Source of the DNA: Blasia pusilla
Taxonomy: Eukaryota > Marchantiophyta > Marchantiopsida > Blasiales
DNA length: 64,000 nt
Assembly: GCA_050084515.1 (NCBI GenBank)
Contig: CM114271.1
Coordinates: 21,576,001 to 21,640,000 of the forward strand
Direction: 5' to 3'
Made by a program: the position numbers and the translations under genes
Notes under the pieces: model-generated
Told to the model about the DNA's origin: nothing
Seen by the model: the letters and a program-made list of their open reading frames with translations, nothing else
Database searches by the model: none
In this document: piece by piece, positions 1 to 13,000 of the stretch
Layout of the letters: the number at the start of each line of letters is the position of its first letter
Numbering within the stretch: position 1 is the stretch's first letter

Positions 1-68
1 ATCACAAGAACTTTTAATATTGCAGGCACCAATGACAAATGCAAGAGATTAAAGCAAGGATGAATAAC

Positions 69-3000
69 CTTGGAGCCTCTCCGCTTGCTGGGCGAAAAAT
101 CCTGAAATTGCGTGGGTTTGACCCAAATCTTCATAACACCAAAACCAAGGCAGACACATGTCAACAGGACTCCATCTAAATCTCCATGACAGTGAGTAAT
201 TCTATCTCCTTTCCTTGGTTGTTTGAAGGATTTCTTTCAATACACTTGCAAAAGAAGCACACCAGCAATAGGTAATCTCTAAGCCAGAAGGGAGAGACTG
301 TACTCATCAAGTAGTGCCTGTCGTGACCTTGCAACCATACTGGTTGCAAGGTCGCGACCCCAAACCCTGGTTGGCCCAGTGACATACTGTGTTCATTAAG
401 TGTTGCCTGTCATAGCCTTGTAAACATAGACCCTGTGCCCTGGTTGGACAGTGCTAGACAATGGGATGGGAACAGGGAGAAGGTTACATATGAGAGCAGG
501 GAGACCCTCATCTAGTCTGATTGCTGACCATATAGAGTGTTGGTGTGGAGCTTCCAGATATAAACCTCAATGAGTGAAGCGATTTCTTGTCCGCAAAGGG
601 CCATGGGACTTTGATTTCCAAATAGAAGAGGGAAAAAAGAACATGCTCCAATTACTGGGAATTTGTGTAACAAAAGTTGAACACTCTTGAGACTTACTTT
701 TCAATCGCGAGCAGATAGTGAGTCCTTCCATGCCATTCTCTTTTTGATTGATAAAAACCATTTTCGGACTTGCTCTCTTCCTCCCGACAATTATCCTCCA
801 GTAGTCGACTAGCATCCTGAAAAAAATGCATCCAAATCCTTTCAATCAGCTACATAGGTTGTAAAAAATGGATTCTTAACAAATAGTATGGAAGATAACT
901 TGAAATCGAGGTAGGGATCTGGAATTGCTTACCTCCCATGTGAGTCCCCTATCAATTCTGAGTACAAAAAGGGTGGTCAAAGCTCCAGACATTGGATCCC
1001 GATGCACTGCCTGCTCCATCGTGTTGTTAGAAAGTTGATTGAAAATTTAAGAAAAAGAATGATGAGGAAATTGTAAAGAAGCCTCAACTTGACCGTTCCC
1101 ACTTGAGACCAAGAGCAAGTACATAAGGCGAACCAGTTCAGCAGGAACAGTCCTGTTCGTGTCTTACTTTGTACAAATGTCACTTTCTGTGAAACCTGAA
1201 TTGTTAATCAGCCCTCTACGTCATAAATTGAACAGGCTTACAATACTCTGGGAATTTACCATTGCTGAGTGGATTTTGTGCAGATGAGTACCTCAAAAGA
1301 ATCGATTTCAATCAGCTATTTCTAAAGTAGGTTGGTGTTGGTTGGAGCTCAGGCTTACTCCTTTGGTTGACACTCCAGCATGAACGACTCCCTCAAGACT
1401 AAAGGGCTGATTCTAGCCAGCTAAGGTCGTGAATATGTCCCAAATACTGAGCTTGAAATTACAAAGACGAAGCAAATTTACCAAAAATCTGACTTGGAGT
1501 AAAGGTGGGCTGATAGGAGATCGTTGTAAAGTTGAAAATTGCTGAACTATGTTAATCTTTCCAGATGAAGCCCTGTCAGGTCTGGCCATATCCTTTCAAC
1601 CTGAAATGCATGGATTGCATATGATATGGAAAACTGGTGGCATTACATTGATACCAGTCGATCAATTACAAGATATAACGTAGCTGAACATGGTGTAAGG
1701 CAGACAAGAAGGACAACCTTTGGCTCTTCTTGCAACTCGATAAGGTTTGCTTTGATATCCACAATCCCTGAATCAAACTGCCCATCCTTGCGAGCCCCTT
1801 GTACTAGATCATCAAATATGTTCACGAAGTACTCAAAGATACTGCACACTCAATTAAAAGATGCTGATTAGTAAAACATGCCAGACTTATGCCATACATT
1901 GTGTGAATGGAAAGATAGAGCTCATGCTAAACAAAAACACAATCTTGCTACAGGAAAGAGATCATTGTGGAATCCAGAATGACTGGAATAAAGTCTTTTT
2001 CCAGGTGACACTGTCCTTAAGTTCTATAAGCCTACAAGAACCGCTTGAACGCAAAAACCTAAGGGGAAAATAGCGATGAAAAACCAAGAGTGTAACATAA
2101 ACAAAGAAAGGGAAAATAGGGGGCATTGAGTTAATTAAAAGACTCAGGTTCAAAGGAAATAACAAGCAAGAGGTCAGATATCACACCGATTTTGAAAATC
2201 AGGTTCCAACCCCAAAACTCGGTTCAAAAAGCGTCCAACATCATGCAGATCCGTTTCAGAGATGCGTCCAAGGCTTTTAAACGAACCCTTACTACCAGTA
2301 AGTTGAGTTGCTGTAACTGCCAAAAAGGAGCAATCAATCACCATCCTCTTGAAGAAATGAAAAAAAAATCTCTTAACTTTTTCAAAATTTGCAGCCTCAG
2401 ATAACATTCATTTCTCTATTTATATCAACATCTTCTTGAATAGGCAAAGCTTGAAACCACTGGCTCCTCTATGAGGAAGCACCGTTATTTCGGCAAAAAG
2501 TGGGCAGAAAATATCCCTTGTTTCACAGTTGAGCATTTCAACACTAACTAAATGGTATGAACAATCTGTTTGAGTGCTCAGTGGATATCACCCTAGCTAG
2601 ACGTAAGATCTAGCGGTAGAAAGAACAAGTTTGAACACATCCTCACATCAAATCAATCCTCACATCAAATCCATCATCTGCTAAGAGTTCTTTTGTTCAA
2701 TTTTTATTCTATATCAACCAGGATTAAAGTAAATAATGAGCACCAAACCAGTAGAAGTTACCAACCAGTAGCATCTCGTATAACTCCCACACACAAGAGA
2801 GCAGCTCTAGCAAAAGTAAAGAAATCCTTTTCATCTTCAACACCTTTTGTACCCGGAGGAGGCAAAGGTGGTTCTGTCTGCAAAATTAGACCAGAGTTAA
2901 AGTCTGACAAAGGTCATAAGCCAAATTTCCACTAATCATTGGGGACATTGCTCCTTGAGTGGAATATGAAATGAACTGAAGGTTACCGAAAGTACAAACC

Positions 3001-6000
3001 TGCTCCAGGACAGCTTTATACATCATCGCCAACGCCTTTTTACCATAACCACTGTCGTAGTTGTATGCACTTAGAGACTGACCAGCCCCAGCCCTATACA
3101 ATCAACGGTGCAAGTATCACGATGATGTGAATAACCTTTCTAAACCCCACCAGTGGAGAATCATTCAGAGTAGACCCTTGTCTCACTCTCTGCAGTGTCT
3201 TGTCCTATGTAGAGGAGTCAACACATCTGAAATTAACCTTCCAGAAGCTATAAAACAGAAAAATATATATTGCTAGAGAGAAACCTATCATACTCAATAC
3301 AATACATATACCATAAAAGCACCAGGTCGTTTGCCTATCGCTTTGATCTTGTCAATAGGAGTTTGGGGAAGATCATCAAGGCAACACACCTACGATCACC
3401 CTGGGTCAAAGCACCCAGAGTCTCCAATCGCTTTGCAACAATTGAAGCAAACCGCCGCTCTCCACCAAGATTGGTAAACAACAGCCTGGAATTCAAGAGT
3501 TCAAATGAAGCAGCAGATGAGAGTTCAGCATGATATCAGAAAATGCAGTCGAAGTTCAGACCAACCTACAGTCTGACTCCATAAAACACACACGGAGATA
3601 TACAGAATAGGGTTTTACAGTAGGTAGGTAGTTGTATTCTAAATTCGAACTCCAGTCAGAAATTCTCATGGATACATTGTTTATCTAATGAAATCCTTGG
3701 TCAAAATAAAACAGCCATCACATCATGAAAGGACCAAAGCAAACTTGAGAAAAAAGGGGATACTGGAGTGAAGAATTCACTGTAATTCAATATAGACGCA
3801 CTATGATTGCCTACTACCGAGTAAAAACAGATAAATTGTGAAATAGTTTGACTCATTGTTTGACAAACAGTCAGCCAGACAAGCCCACAAAAGCATCTCA
3901 TAAACAGTAAAAAGTTGAATTAAATATTTTGGAAATTTTCTTCCAAGCACAATGGAAGACAATATCTTCAATTGACAAAACCAGACTTACCTATACTGTG
4001 GGGCAGAAGCTTGATTGGAACGGTGAGTCCTACCAAATTGTTGAATAGCACGATCAGCACTCCATGGAAGCTCCAGGGTAATATGGACTCTTCTTTTCTG
4101 CATTTACAGAAACTCTGTTACTACCTGAAGTTGTGGTCAATTAGTATGAGAATGATGCATGGGTAGGCTATCATGTCAATTGCAATCTTACAGGCAAGTG
4201 TCGACATTGCTATGCTAGTCTCCCTGAAGAAAAAACACTTCACAGGCAACAGCTAAGGAATACCTGATTTGAAATTCGCCTGTCAGCTTGTAAAGACACA
4301 CCCGCAGAAGCAGCCTCTGAGATGACAGCAACGAGTTTCTTGCCATCCATAAATTGCTGCTTTTCATGCATGTTTGTCATCTCCATTGTGACATCCTTCC
4401 TGTACATTACAGTCAATCAGTAAGCACATCCAAATCTGAGACATGTGTTGCATCCAAACCAGTACTCCTCAAAGAAACATGAGATGTGCCCACATTGTTC
4501 ACTCTGCTCAAGGAGGGAATTCATTTTTGGTTCCAACATCAAGAACACTCATGTGTCTTCCCAAAACACTCCTTTCAACTTGAACAACTAAAATTATAAA
4601 TCAGCATAGGAACGTATCCCTACGTATTGCGAGCCTGGTAAATAACTCCTTTCCCATTTGCTGCACGCACCAGCATCCCCCTTCGGCCTGTCATTTCTGC
4701 GACACAATCCGGACCTCCCAACTGCCGAACCAATTACATCACAGTTTCCTGATTCTAAATTGAACATCAACCTTTAGGTAGTCAAGTAGAGATAATGGCT
4801 GTTGATTGTACGAGAAAAGGAGAGTTATCTATAGTCTTCATTTACACTTCATCTTGAGAAAGGGTGAACATATCCTTCCATTCTATAGAAATATCCTCCA
4901 GGACAGCCAAGTGAACATGTGTTTACAACTGATTGGGAAACACAACTGGTATTATGACCGGAAGCAACCAAAGTTCCTCTATGCCCACCTGATCGATGAT
5001 GTCATCAAGGGGATTGTTTGGTAGCTCGAGAGACCGGATCACCTCCATTACTTTTGTTCGCCTCTCCTTCGCTGCTTCATACCTGTGTTACATGGGGGAG
5101 TTCTTCTAAGTTAACTTACTCCTTACAGAAATAAGCATTAATCTTGAGCTCCACATGCTATTGAAAGGACTCTTGCAATTACCTTTGCCATTGGTCTGCA
5201 ATGAACAACCGATGTTCTTGCCGAATTTCATTGATCGCCTTAATGCAATCAGAACAGACCCAACCCCTACTGGGCATTTCTGTAAGAGGAGGAGCATGAC
5301 ATCCAAGATGCATCACTCGGACACATTGAGAACACTCCACGAATGATTGTGTGGCCTGTGCATTTCACAATGGAAAGAAACATTACTCCTCTGCCTGGCT
5401 TCTACAAACTATTGCACATGCCTCCACAAATTTTGAATGAGGACGACAGCTTATACAATCAAACCAAAGAAAATCAACGTACATTGTCACTGGTGCAGAT
5501 GCTGCAGATTTTGAAGTCATCATCAATTTCAGTTGACTCCCGGTCAGATTCCGCTGCACAAAAGATCACATTCTACTTAGAACTGTGATTAAAGACAACT
5601 ATCAAGATTCCAGAAAATTAATTCCAACAATGTGAAGTTAAACAATTGACCCCTTGAATCACATCCGGACCTCCTCCCCCCGCCCATCCCCCTCCCAAAG
5701 GCAAAGCTGTAGCTCCAACATCATTTCCTTTCTTAAATGAGGACTGATCCATGAGTCCTCACATATGGCCATCACAGAACAGTGCATTGATAGGCTTCCT
5801 AATGGAATGTTCCTTAGTAACATTCACTCAACCAGATGCACACATCTTTCATTTTCAATGTAAGAGCTGGATGACACAAAGCCCCAATTGACACACCAGG
5901 CCTACGAGCTCCTATAGCTTGGCTGAGTGGATGAATCCAAAATATTCTGCAGTTGTTACGCGATTCAAGGCTTAAGTTCAACTCCTTACAGCTAAAATAC

Positions 6001-6813
6001 TCCACTATCCAAGTGCATTCTCATACCATGTTAGTGATGCTTCACTAACATGGAGGAAGTCCAGATGAGAACATATGAGTATAGACTAACACCAGCTTGA
6101 GGAAAACATTTAGTACATATTATGTATGAATCTAAAGTGTTCTGGATGGAAGTGAACTCTTTCTTTTTCTTGGCAAAGAAAACTGTACAAATCGTAGAAC
6201 GAAACCTTGTTTAGATGAAACTTCAGTCTTTGGGCTCTTGAATTTCTAGCTAATAATAGTCATGGGACCTTGTCGGGATAATAATTCAGTCTTTTGGTTC
6301 TTGAATCTCTAGCAAATTATAGTCTTTCATTCATAGTCTTACGCCTGAATTTCAGTCGCTAGCACATGCAGCTACAATTCGATAGTTCAGATTTGGCAAC
6401 CTAATACACGTCCAGTATCCCTCTATCCAATCAACATACATTGAGTGGAAAGATCAGGTGTTCTTTCCACCACCATTGCAGGTTCGACATCAATTCTTGG
6501 CAACCTTATTCAGGGCAGCTTTATATCCCTGTCCTCCTGCTGACCAAACGAATTTCAAGTGACAACAAATGCACCAAGGTTGTGGGTCACACCCCGTCAA
6601 CAAGAATAGAGGTCAGTCTCATCACACAAATCCAAATGTCATGCAATAGAGGCACATCTTATTTAGGAGATATATACGTACTTTCATCATCTTCGTCACA
6701 ATCCTCATCAGTTTCGACTTGTGGCATTTTCTTCGTCTTTCCTTTTGTGGGGGCATTTGCATTACCCGGATGGGGTCTTTTTCTACTTTCTCCCTTCCAA
6801 AGATCCTCGTCAG
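69..6813 (-). CDS. FGT1: FORGETTER1 / Strawberry-notch homologue, C-terminal half (exons 14-28; 3' end outside window)
   Basis: Exons read on the minus strand with GT-AG borders and matching phases: 6682-6813, 5483-5553, 5183-5355, 4989-5082, 4624-4721, 4264-4399, 3991-4097, 3390-3485, 3000-3093, 2762-2877, 2187-2291, 1718-1841, 933-1010, 698-816, 69-101. Exon 14 is a charged linker. Exons 15-16 together encode a PHD finger (CSIC at its start, then CSQC, H, C and CSDC). Exons 18-22 hold the helicase-C part, with [40 protein letters not shown] and [11 protein letters not shown]. Exons 24-27 hold [28 protein letters not shown] and [13 protein letters not shown]. The 33-base exon 28 encodes [10 protein letters not shown], and the frame then runs off the left edge; about 200 C-terminal residues are missing by comparison with Arabidopsis FGT1 (from memory). 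In Arabidopsis FGT1 is a nuclear coactivator of heat-stress memory that works with chromatin remodellers. I see no frame break. Confidence 0.93.
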
Positions 6814-7018
6814 CTACAGATCAAGTGTGTGGGAAAGGAAATAATTAGCAAACTTTACAACCTTTAACCAGTCCCGTTCCAAAATTAAAACTCCAAACTA
6901 AGTCTTGCACAAAACTTCCTACTTTCAATCTAGATATACTAGAGAAATGAAAGACATTTTGAGCTCAACAAAGAGCAAAGAGCATCAAAATAAAAAGAGT
7001 AAAGCAAAACTCTGAAAC

Positions 7019-10000
7019 CTTGCAATGGTTTGGGCTCAGGAGGAAGTGGATAGTGCTCTTCCACAAGCTTCAGCAGCAACTCTCTTGGTCCTGAGACAAA
7101 ATCATCAAGCTCAACTCCCTGCCCCACAAAATCACAAGTTATAACTGATGTTGTCTACTATCAGACATCTCTGTCCTGGGACAATTCATCCAGTTCATCT
7201 GATGTGAACTCCCAAAGGTGACATGACTTATTGTGCAGACAATTACTAAGTTTCCTTTGGTCAACGTGGGGCATATTACCAAAATGAATATGAGAATACA
7301 GGTTCTGCATACAAAGTTGGCATACAAAGCTGGTCATATGCACAATTATAGTGAACTTTCTCTAGCACTAGCCTAATTCAAATACTATATCAAAAAGAGG
7401 AATGATGGTAAACCCACATATTTATTGACGGCTTCTTCGGTCCGAGCTTCCCCTGTACTCTGGAGCCCAATCACAACACATTTCCCTTCGGCAAGTGCTA
7501 GCTTAGCCAACCTAACAGCTGCAGGTACCTTTGCTGACATGCAAATATGTCGAAAAAAACGCTGCAGAGAATGGATAAAGACCAAAGTCAATTATCACAA
7601 AACATGAGGACAGGCAACATTCAATGACTCTATGATCGAAATAATTTAGACTATTTCCAAGCTTTTCCTAGTGCAAGTGATGTGCCACACATTACACAGA
7701 TGCAATGGAAGCTTTCCACAAACCCAACACATACACCACACAAGTATTGATGGCCTCTTTGCACTCTTGGATTCATCTGAAAGTAAAAAATGGTGGGTTA
7801 CAAAACGGAACGTGCATGGTCAACATGGTGAGTGACGTAACAAGATCTCCATGACCAACATACCAGTAAACTGGATTGGGCAGAATTATAACTGCAGGCA
7901 TCAGTTCAGGTATCTTTAACACCTATGACACGCATCAGATGACATCAAACAAGAACATAACAAAAAGCAACTGGGTAAGGACTTTATACCCACCTGATGA
8001 TTGGCCCAATATAGCCGCCATAGCTGATTTTGGTTAGGCCTTCTATCTTGAACAGCCTCCAGTGCAACCATTAATTCTGTACGTAATTCATTCCAAAATT
8101 GGGTAGCTGTGAAGTACATTTTCTGCAAAAAGAATGAATTCAGCATCCAAATATGTTAGGTCTATTCAAAAGTGAAGTATTAAAGGAGAATAGGCAACAA
8201 CTAGAGTGAATATGCACTTAAGACATGTTATTTATCCACAGCTTACGAGTCAAGGCGTTTACCAACTTCTTTTTTTCCTTCAACATAGACGGTTTTCATG
8301 ATGAATTATTGTCGCTATTCTACCCATTGAATTTATTGTTTGGAGAGCTCGTTTTAAGATTCTAAGTACATCAAGGGCTTGTCATCAATCTCTTAAAAAA
8401 ATCCTTATTGCCCAAATGGTGTCTCTAATGCTTGGTTTCTACTACGATAGCAAGTTTTCCTCTCTTGGTTGTGTAGTAATCTTGCTCCGCTAGCAACAAC
8501 TTGCAGAAAAAGAAGGCAATCGGATGTCAGGAAGGCAGGTCAAAACCTTCATATTTGACTCAAGAGGAACCTCATCAATCGCAAACTCCGCACATTTGAA
8601 ACTGAGCGTTCGACACACGTACATACCCCTGCATGAGCCACCCACAACTCAAACTAAATTATTGCAGAATAAAGTCAACCCACAGGTAGGCCTATAAACA
8701 ATAGTCCCAGTCCTCGAGAAATGCGAGTATGAAAATGGTTTTCTTTCTGCCACCAACATTGATTCATTAGCACAACAAGAAGCCTACATAAAGCTCTGAA
8801 CTCTGCAGTTAGGTTAGTATTTTGTATCCCAAAGGCTTGCCACAAAGAATCAATTTCCATTCTCTCTTGAGTATCTTTAATACTATCAATCTGAAACATT
8901 ATGGACATTTGGTCACAGTTTATCTTTCCTCACCTCGCTTTCATGTCCATGGCAACAAGTTCAAGAGCACCCACGCCACGCTTTTCAAGTGCCACTGCCA
9001 ACTTGAACCAAACAATGGCCTCTTCAGCCAAGAACTGATGTGGATAGAGTCATACATTCTTGGCTGAAGTTGATAGTCTTAGTTTTACACAGAATCATTG
9101 CAACATCCAAAGTACATCAGCCAGACTAGAAAGGACTTGTCAGGAAACATATATATATTGCCAAATTACAATCTAATACTTGGTGAGAGATTTTCCCAGG
9201 TACAAACCAAGAAACGCTTGGAAATTAGGAAAGTCTGTTCCAGGTCCCCATAAACCAAGGCGGGCCATGTATCCCATATTGCGAGGCTCTGATGCTCCAG
9301 TTGCTGAGCAGTACACAACTCGCGCGTCACCCAGCCTTGTCTGTCCACAAACCAAGTAAAAGGTCACTGACATAACACAGCAGCTCATGAAGACTGTTCT
9401 CTGTCCTCCCTCTTAGATCAAATCTAGCAACTACTTTCATCGTAACTATAAATCAATTTCTATCACTCAAAAGATCTAGTGAAAACACCTGTTGAACCTT
9501 GCAAATTTAGTTCATTCCAACCGACTGTATGTGAGATGACATTAAATGTTGAAAATATTCCCACTCACTTGGACTTCCAAAACAGCTTCGCCAGTGCGAG
9601 TAGCCTGCCCTCCAGTCTCTGGTATCAGGTTTTTTGCTTTGTGGCACTACATAATCAAAGAGTGTCCAATTAGAGACAAAAATAAAAGCACTCTGAGAAT
9701 AAAAGTCAAACCACAGTCATCACATTAAGGTTCTCTGCCAACCGTGTGCAGAGAAATATTAAGCATCTATGAATGCAGAGATGAGTCTCCAGACAATGCA
9801 AGCACAAGCACAAACACAAAGTCTTTCTAGATAGGAGATACAATGGTTTATACACAGAACCTCGTCAAACACCAAGAGGCCCTCAAAGTTTGGACCACAC
9901 CACTGCACAAGCTGCTGCAGGCGAGACCTTCCTTTCTCTGATGATGCAATGAGGCTATTGTAAGTCAGAAACATGACTCCTTCCCTCACACCTACTTGCT

Positions 10001-13000
10001 TCGAGTCAAGTTTTGCATAGGGGAGTTTGTTCAGCGCATGAACTGCAAATCCACCAAACTTAGTAAGTGTCACTGACATCACTACGAAAAAGTGCCACCC
10101 CTTGATTTAAACTGTGATCAAAAGACTTGCTCACCATGAAGCCTTAGTGACTTCCATATTAAGCATTGTCCTCCAGTTCAGAGACAATCTCCATCAGATC
10201 ATCAAAATGTTATGAACCATTTTCAGCTGACACAACTAAGTTGTAAATATAAAATGCCTTGAGAGTTGTGGACATGAAGATTGAGTAAGGACAGCATAAG
10301 GTGTTTGATTAAGCCTGGGCATCCCTCATAAGGCTTGGAGACAAGACCCGAAAGTCCATTCACAAAAACTTGCAAAATCATCCCATTGAAATCTACTTGA
10401 TATTTTCAAGGAAACAATGGCTACACTGCTTCTTCTAACTGGAGGTGGCACCACCTTGCAAAACCACACAGACTTCCTGATCAGCGAAAAACCACATTCT
10501 TCCCAAATGGCCACAAAATTTCCTCATGATGTTTATCCCCAGAACAGGATAATAAACTTCAATTTCCTCCACATCCAGTTAGACCCTAAACCCTGAAATC
10601 CACCTTCATCTACTGGACCCCAGTAGCCAACCAGTAGGTTCATCTTAGGCTAGTCTAAAAACACACTCAGGGCCATCAGAACTATAAATAGTCTCAAAGC
10701 ATCGAAAATCATTCCATTGAAATGACCTCAATACTTTCAAAGAACATACTAATTACATCCTTTCATGTCCTCTGACTCGATGTGACTCAGACAAGACTTT
10801 CCAATTGAACACGCAGTAATTCCTCCTGGTCAGCTTTCCTGTGCCAGGAAGCACGACATTCTTCCCGAACACTCCCAAAACTTTCGTCATGATAAGCAGG
10901 ATCAAACAGTATAATAATCTTACTTCTCCTCCACATCCAATCTGACACTACAGCCTAATTTCAGTTACTTAACACCAGTAAAACATTATTAGTCTGATCT
11001 TAGGCTAGTCCCCCTCAACAAATAAGGTTCTCGAGCCATAGAATGTTTAAGAAAATAGGTTCTAGCTCAGGGAGCATCTTTAGTTGGCGACAAGTCCATT
11101 GTCAAGTTATGTTGCTGAGACATGACCAAAAAGTAACCACAAGATGTAGACAAGCTCCGACTCTGAACTGCACTGTATGGTACATCCAAGAGAAGGCTGA
11201 ATCACATACCCTCTACACAAGTAGCACCTACATCATCTAGGTCTCTTCTTGCATCAAACTTGAGATCGGAAGTGACAGACAACCATCTGCAAGAATCACA
11301 ACAAGATATCAATTTGGGATCTCAAAAGCATACTCAAGCTTTGTTCACTAGAGTTGACCAAAAATTTCAGATCTGTTAATATCCCCTTACAAATAAGTGC
11401 TGCACTTTCCACAACAATTGGTATCTCCCAATTGATTTCCCAGGCTACCGTGGTAGTCACAGCCGCAAGTAACTGATAAATAGCCAAAGTCTTGTAGCAG
11501 CCGAAAACCCACTTATTTAAGTACAAACGGAGGACAACATAGCCAAGCATGAACAGAACACCAAATCGTAACTGAGAACTTACATCCCTTTGGGAGAAAC
11601 TTAATATCCCAGAAAGTCCAACTAACTTTACATTTGCAGCTCTGCTGAGAATTTCCATGTCAGCAAGAAAGTAAATCCCTTCCCATTTAACTCATCATTA
11701 CCACTACACAGGAATACACTGTAAAAGAACTTGCAGTTGACGAGAATCACATATTCTATTACTAGAGCAACCTTCCACATTCTGTTCAAGAACTTACCAC
11801 AGCTTATGTATCATCACTCGAACCGTAAAGACCAAACCTAATTGGCTAAACATGTTCATATGATCAGTTTTCAGTACAAGGACTTACTTTTAACACTAGT
11901 TCAATTGTTAAGACCTCATGATCCATCCTACATTCCAAGCTAAGGAAGTTTTGCTCTAGTACCATAGTCATAGCCCCAACATCTCACAATATTTTTAACA
12001 ACTTTCTTGATTCCTAGATGACCAACCAAAAGTGTAGACTGTCCCAACAGTGAACCGACTGCAAAAACTTAATGCTGCTGATCTCATAAGTCGTGTTCAT
12101 TTCAAATACAAGATTATGTAGCAAATGACCACAATTTACACATCTGATGTCCCTGCATCGAACCATAGAATCCGACACAAACTTACAGAGCTTTTCTTCT
12201 TCCTTGCTGCCAGTTTTCCCATACAAGCCCAGCAATTGTTCGACCTTTTCCAACCCCAGCTCCATCACCGATAAAAAATCCTGCCCTTGAATTATCCGCA
12301 AGATGGTACATATGTCTCTACAAAAACAAATCAATCAAAGTCCTGTTAAAACATATCTACATCATTACCAGCATTGGCTCTAAAACGCCATATGAGTGCG
12401 ACAAATCTTTTGTGGTCCCCAGAATTAATTTGTCTATTTTCCAGCACCAGAAGTTCTACGTCTTTGGTTGGTTGCCGGAATTTCTTGTCTTGTTTTCTGC
12501 CATGGAGTTTTCCCTATCCAATTATCCATCACCAAAATTTTCCACATCTCCTTGTTTATTATCAGAATTTTTCATATCTGACAGGAATTTTGTTTCTCCA
12601 TACATCACAAACAATTCAAGTTAGGTCATTTCTTTTGCATGACTGCTTATACAACATTTTCCTTCCCAACCACTCTTCAATCATTCTGATCCCTTATTGA
12701 TCACACTAGTCTTGCCCATAATAGTAAAAGTGTGCAGTTTGGGATGGCTGCCTGTATTTTGCATACCTGAGATGCATACACAATTGTTTCTAGTTGTAGA
12801 CAAGACAATGTCCCTGACTGTTCCATTTCTGCTCCCATTTTTAGTTGGTAAATGGGTTCTGGAGGCTGCACAGCTGAGAGTGATGCAGTTTCCACCACTG
12901 GATCTGGATGACTTGGTCCTATCGATAATTTGGAAGGACGCTGCAAACCACCAGAAATAGCCCATGAGTTTATATTACTGTTAGAAAGGATGGGACTTTG

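Noticed and set aside
933-1010. Apparent frameshift in FGT1 exon 26
   Set aside because: On recounting, the run of T has five bases and the exon reads through in frame.
8675-8908. Minus-strand frame between FGT1 exons 9 and 10 considered as an exon
   Set aside because: The family sequence passes directly from exon 9 to 8,547-8,628 with matching phase, so this frame is intronic.
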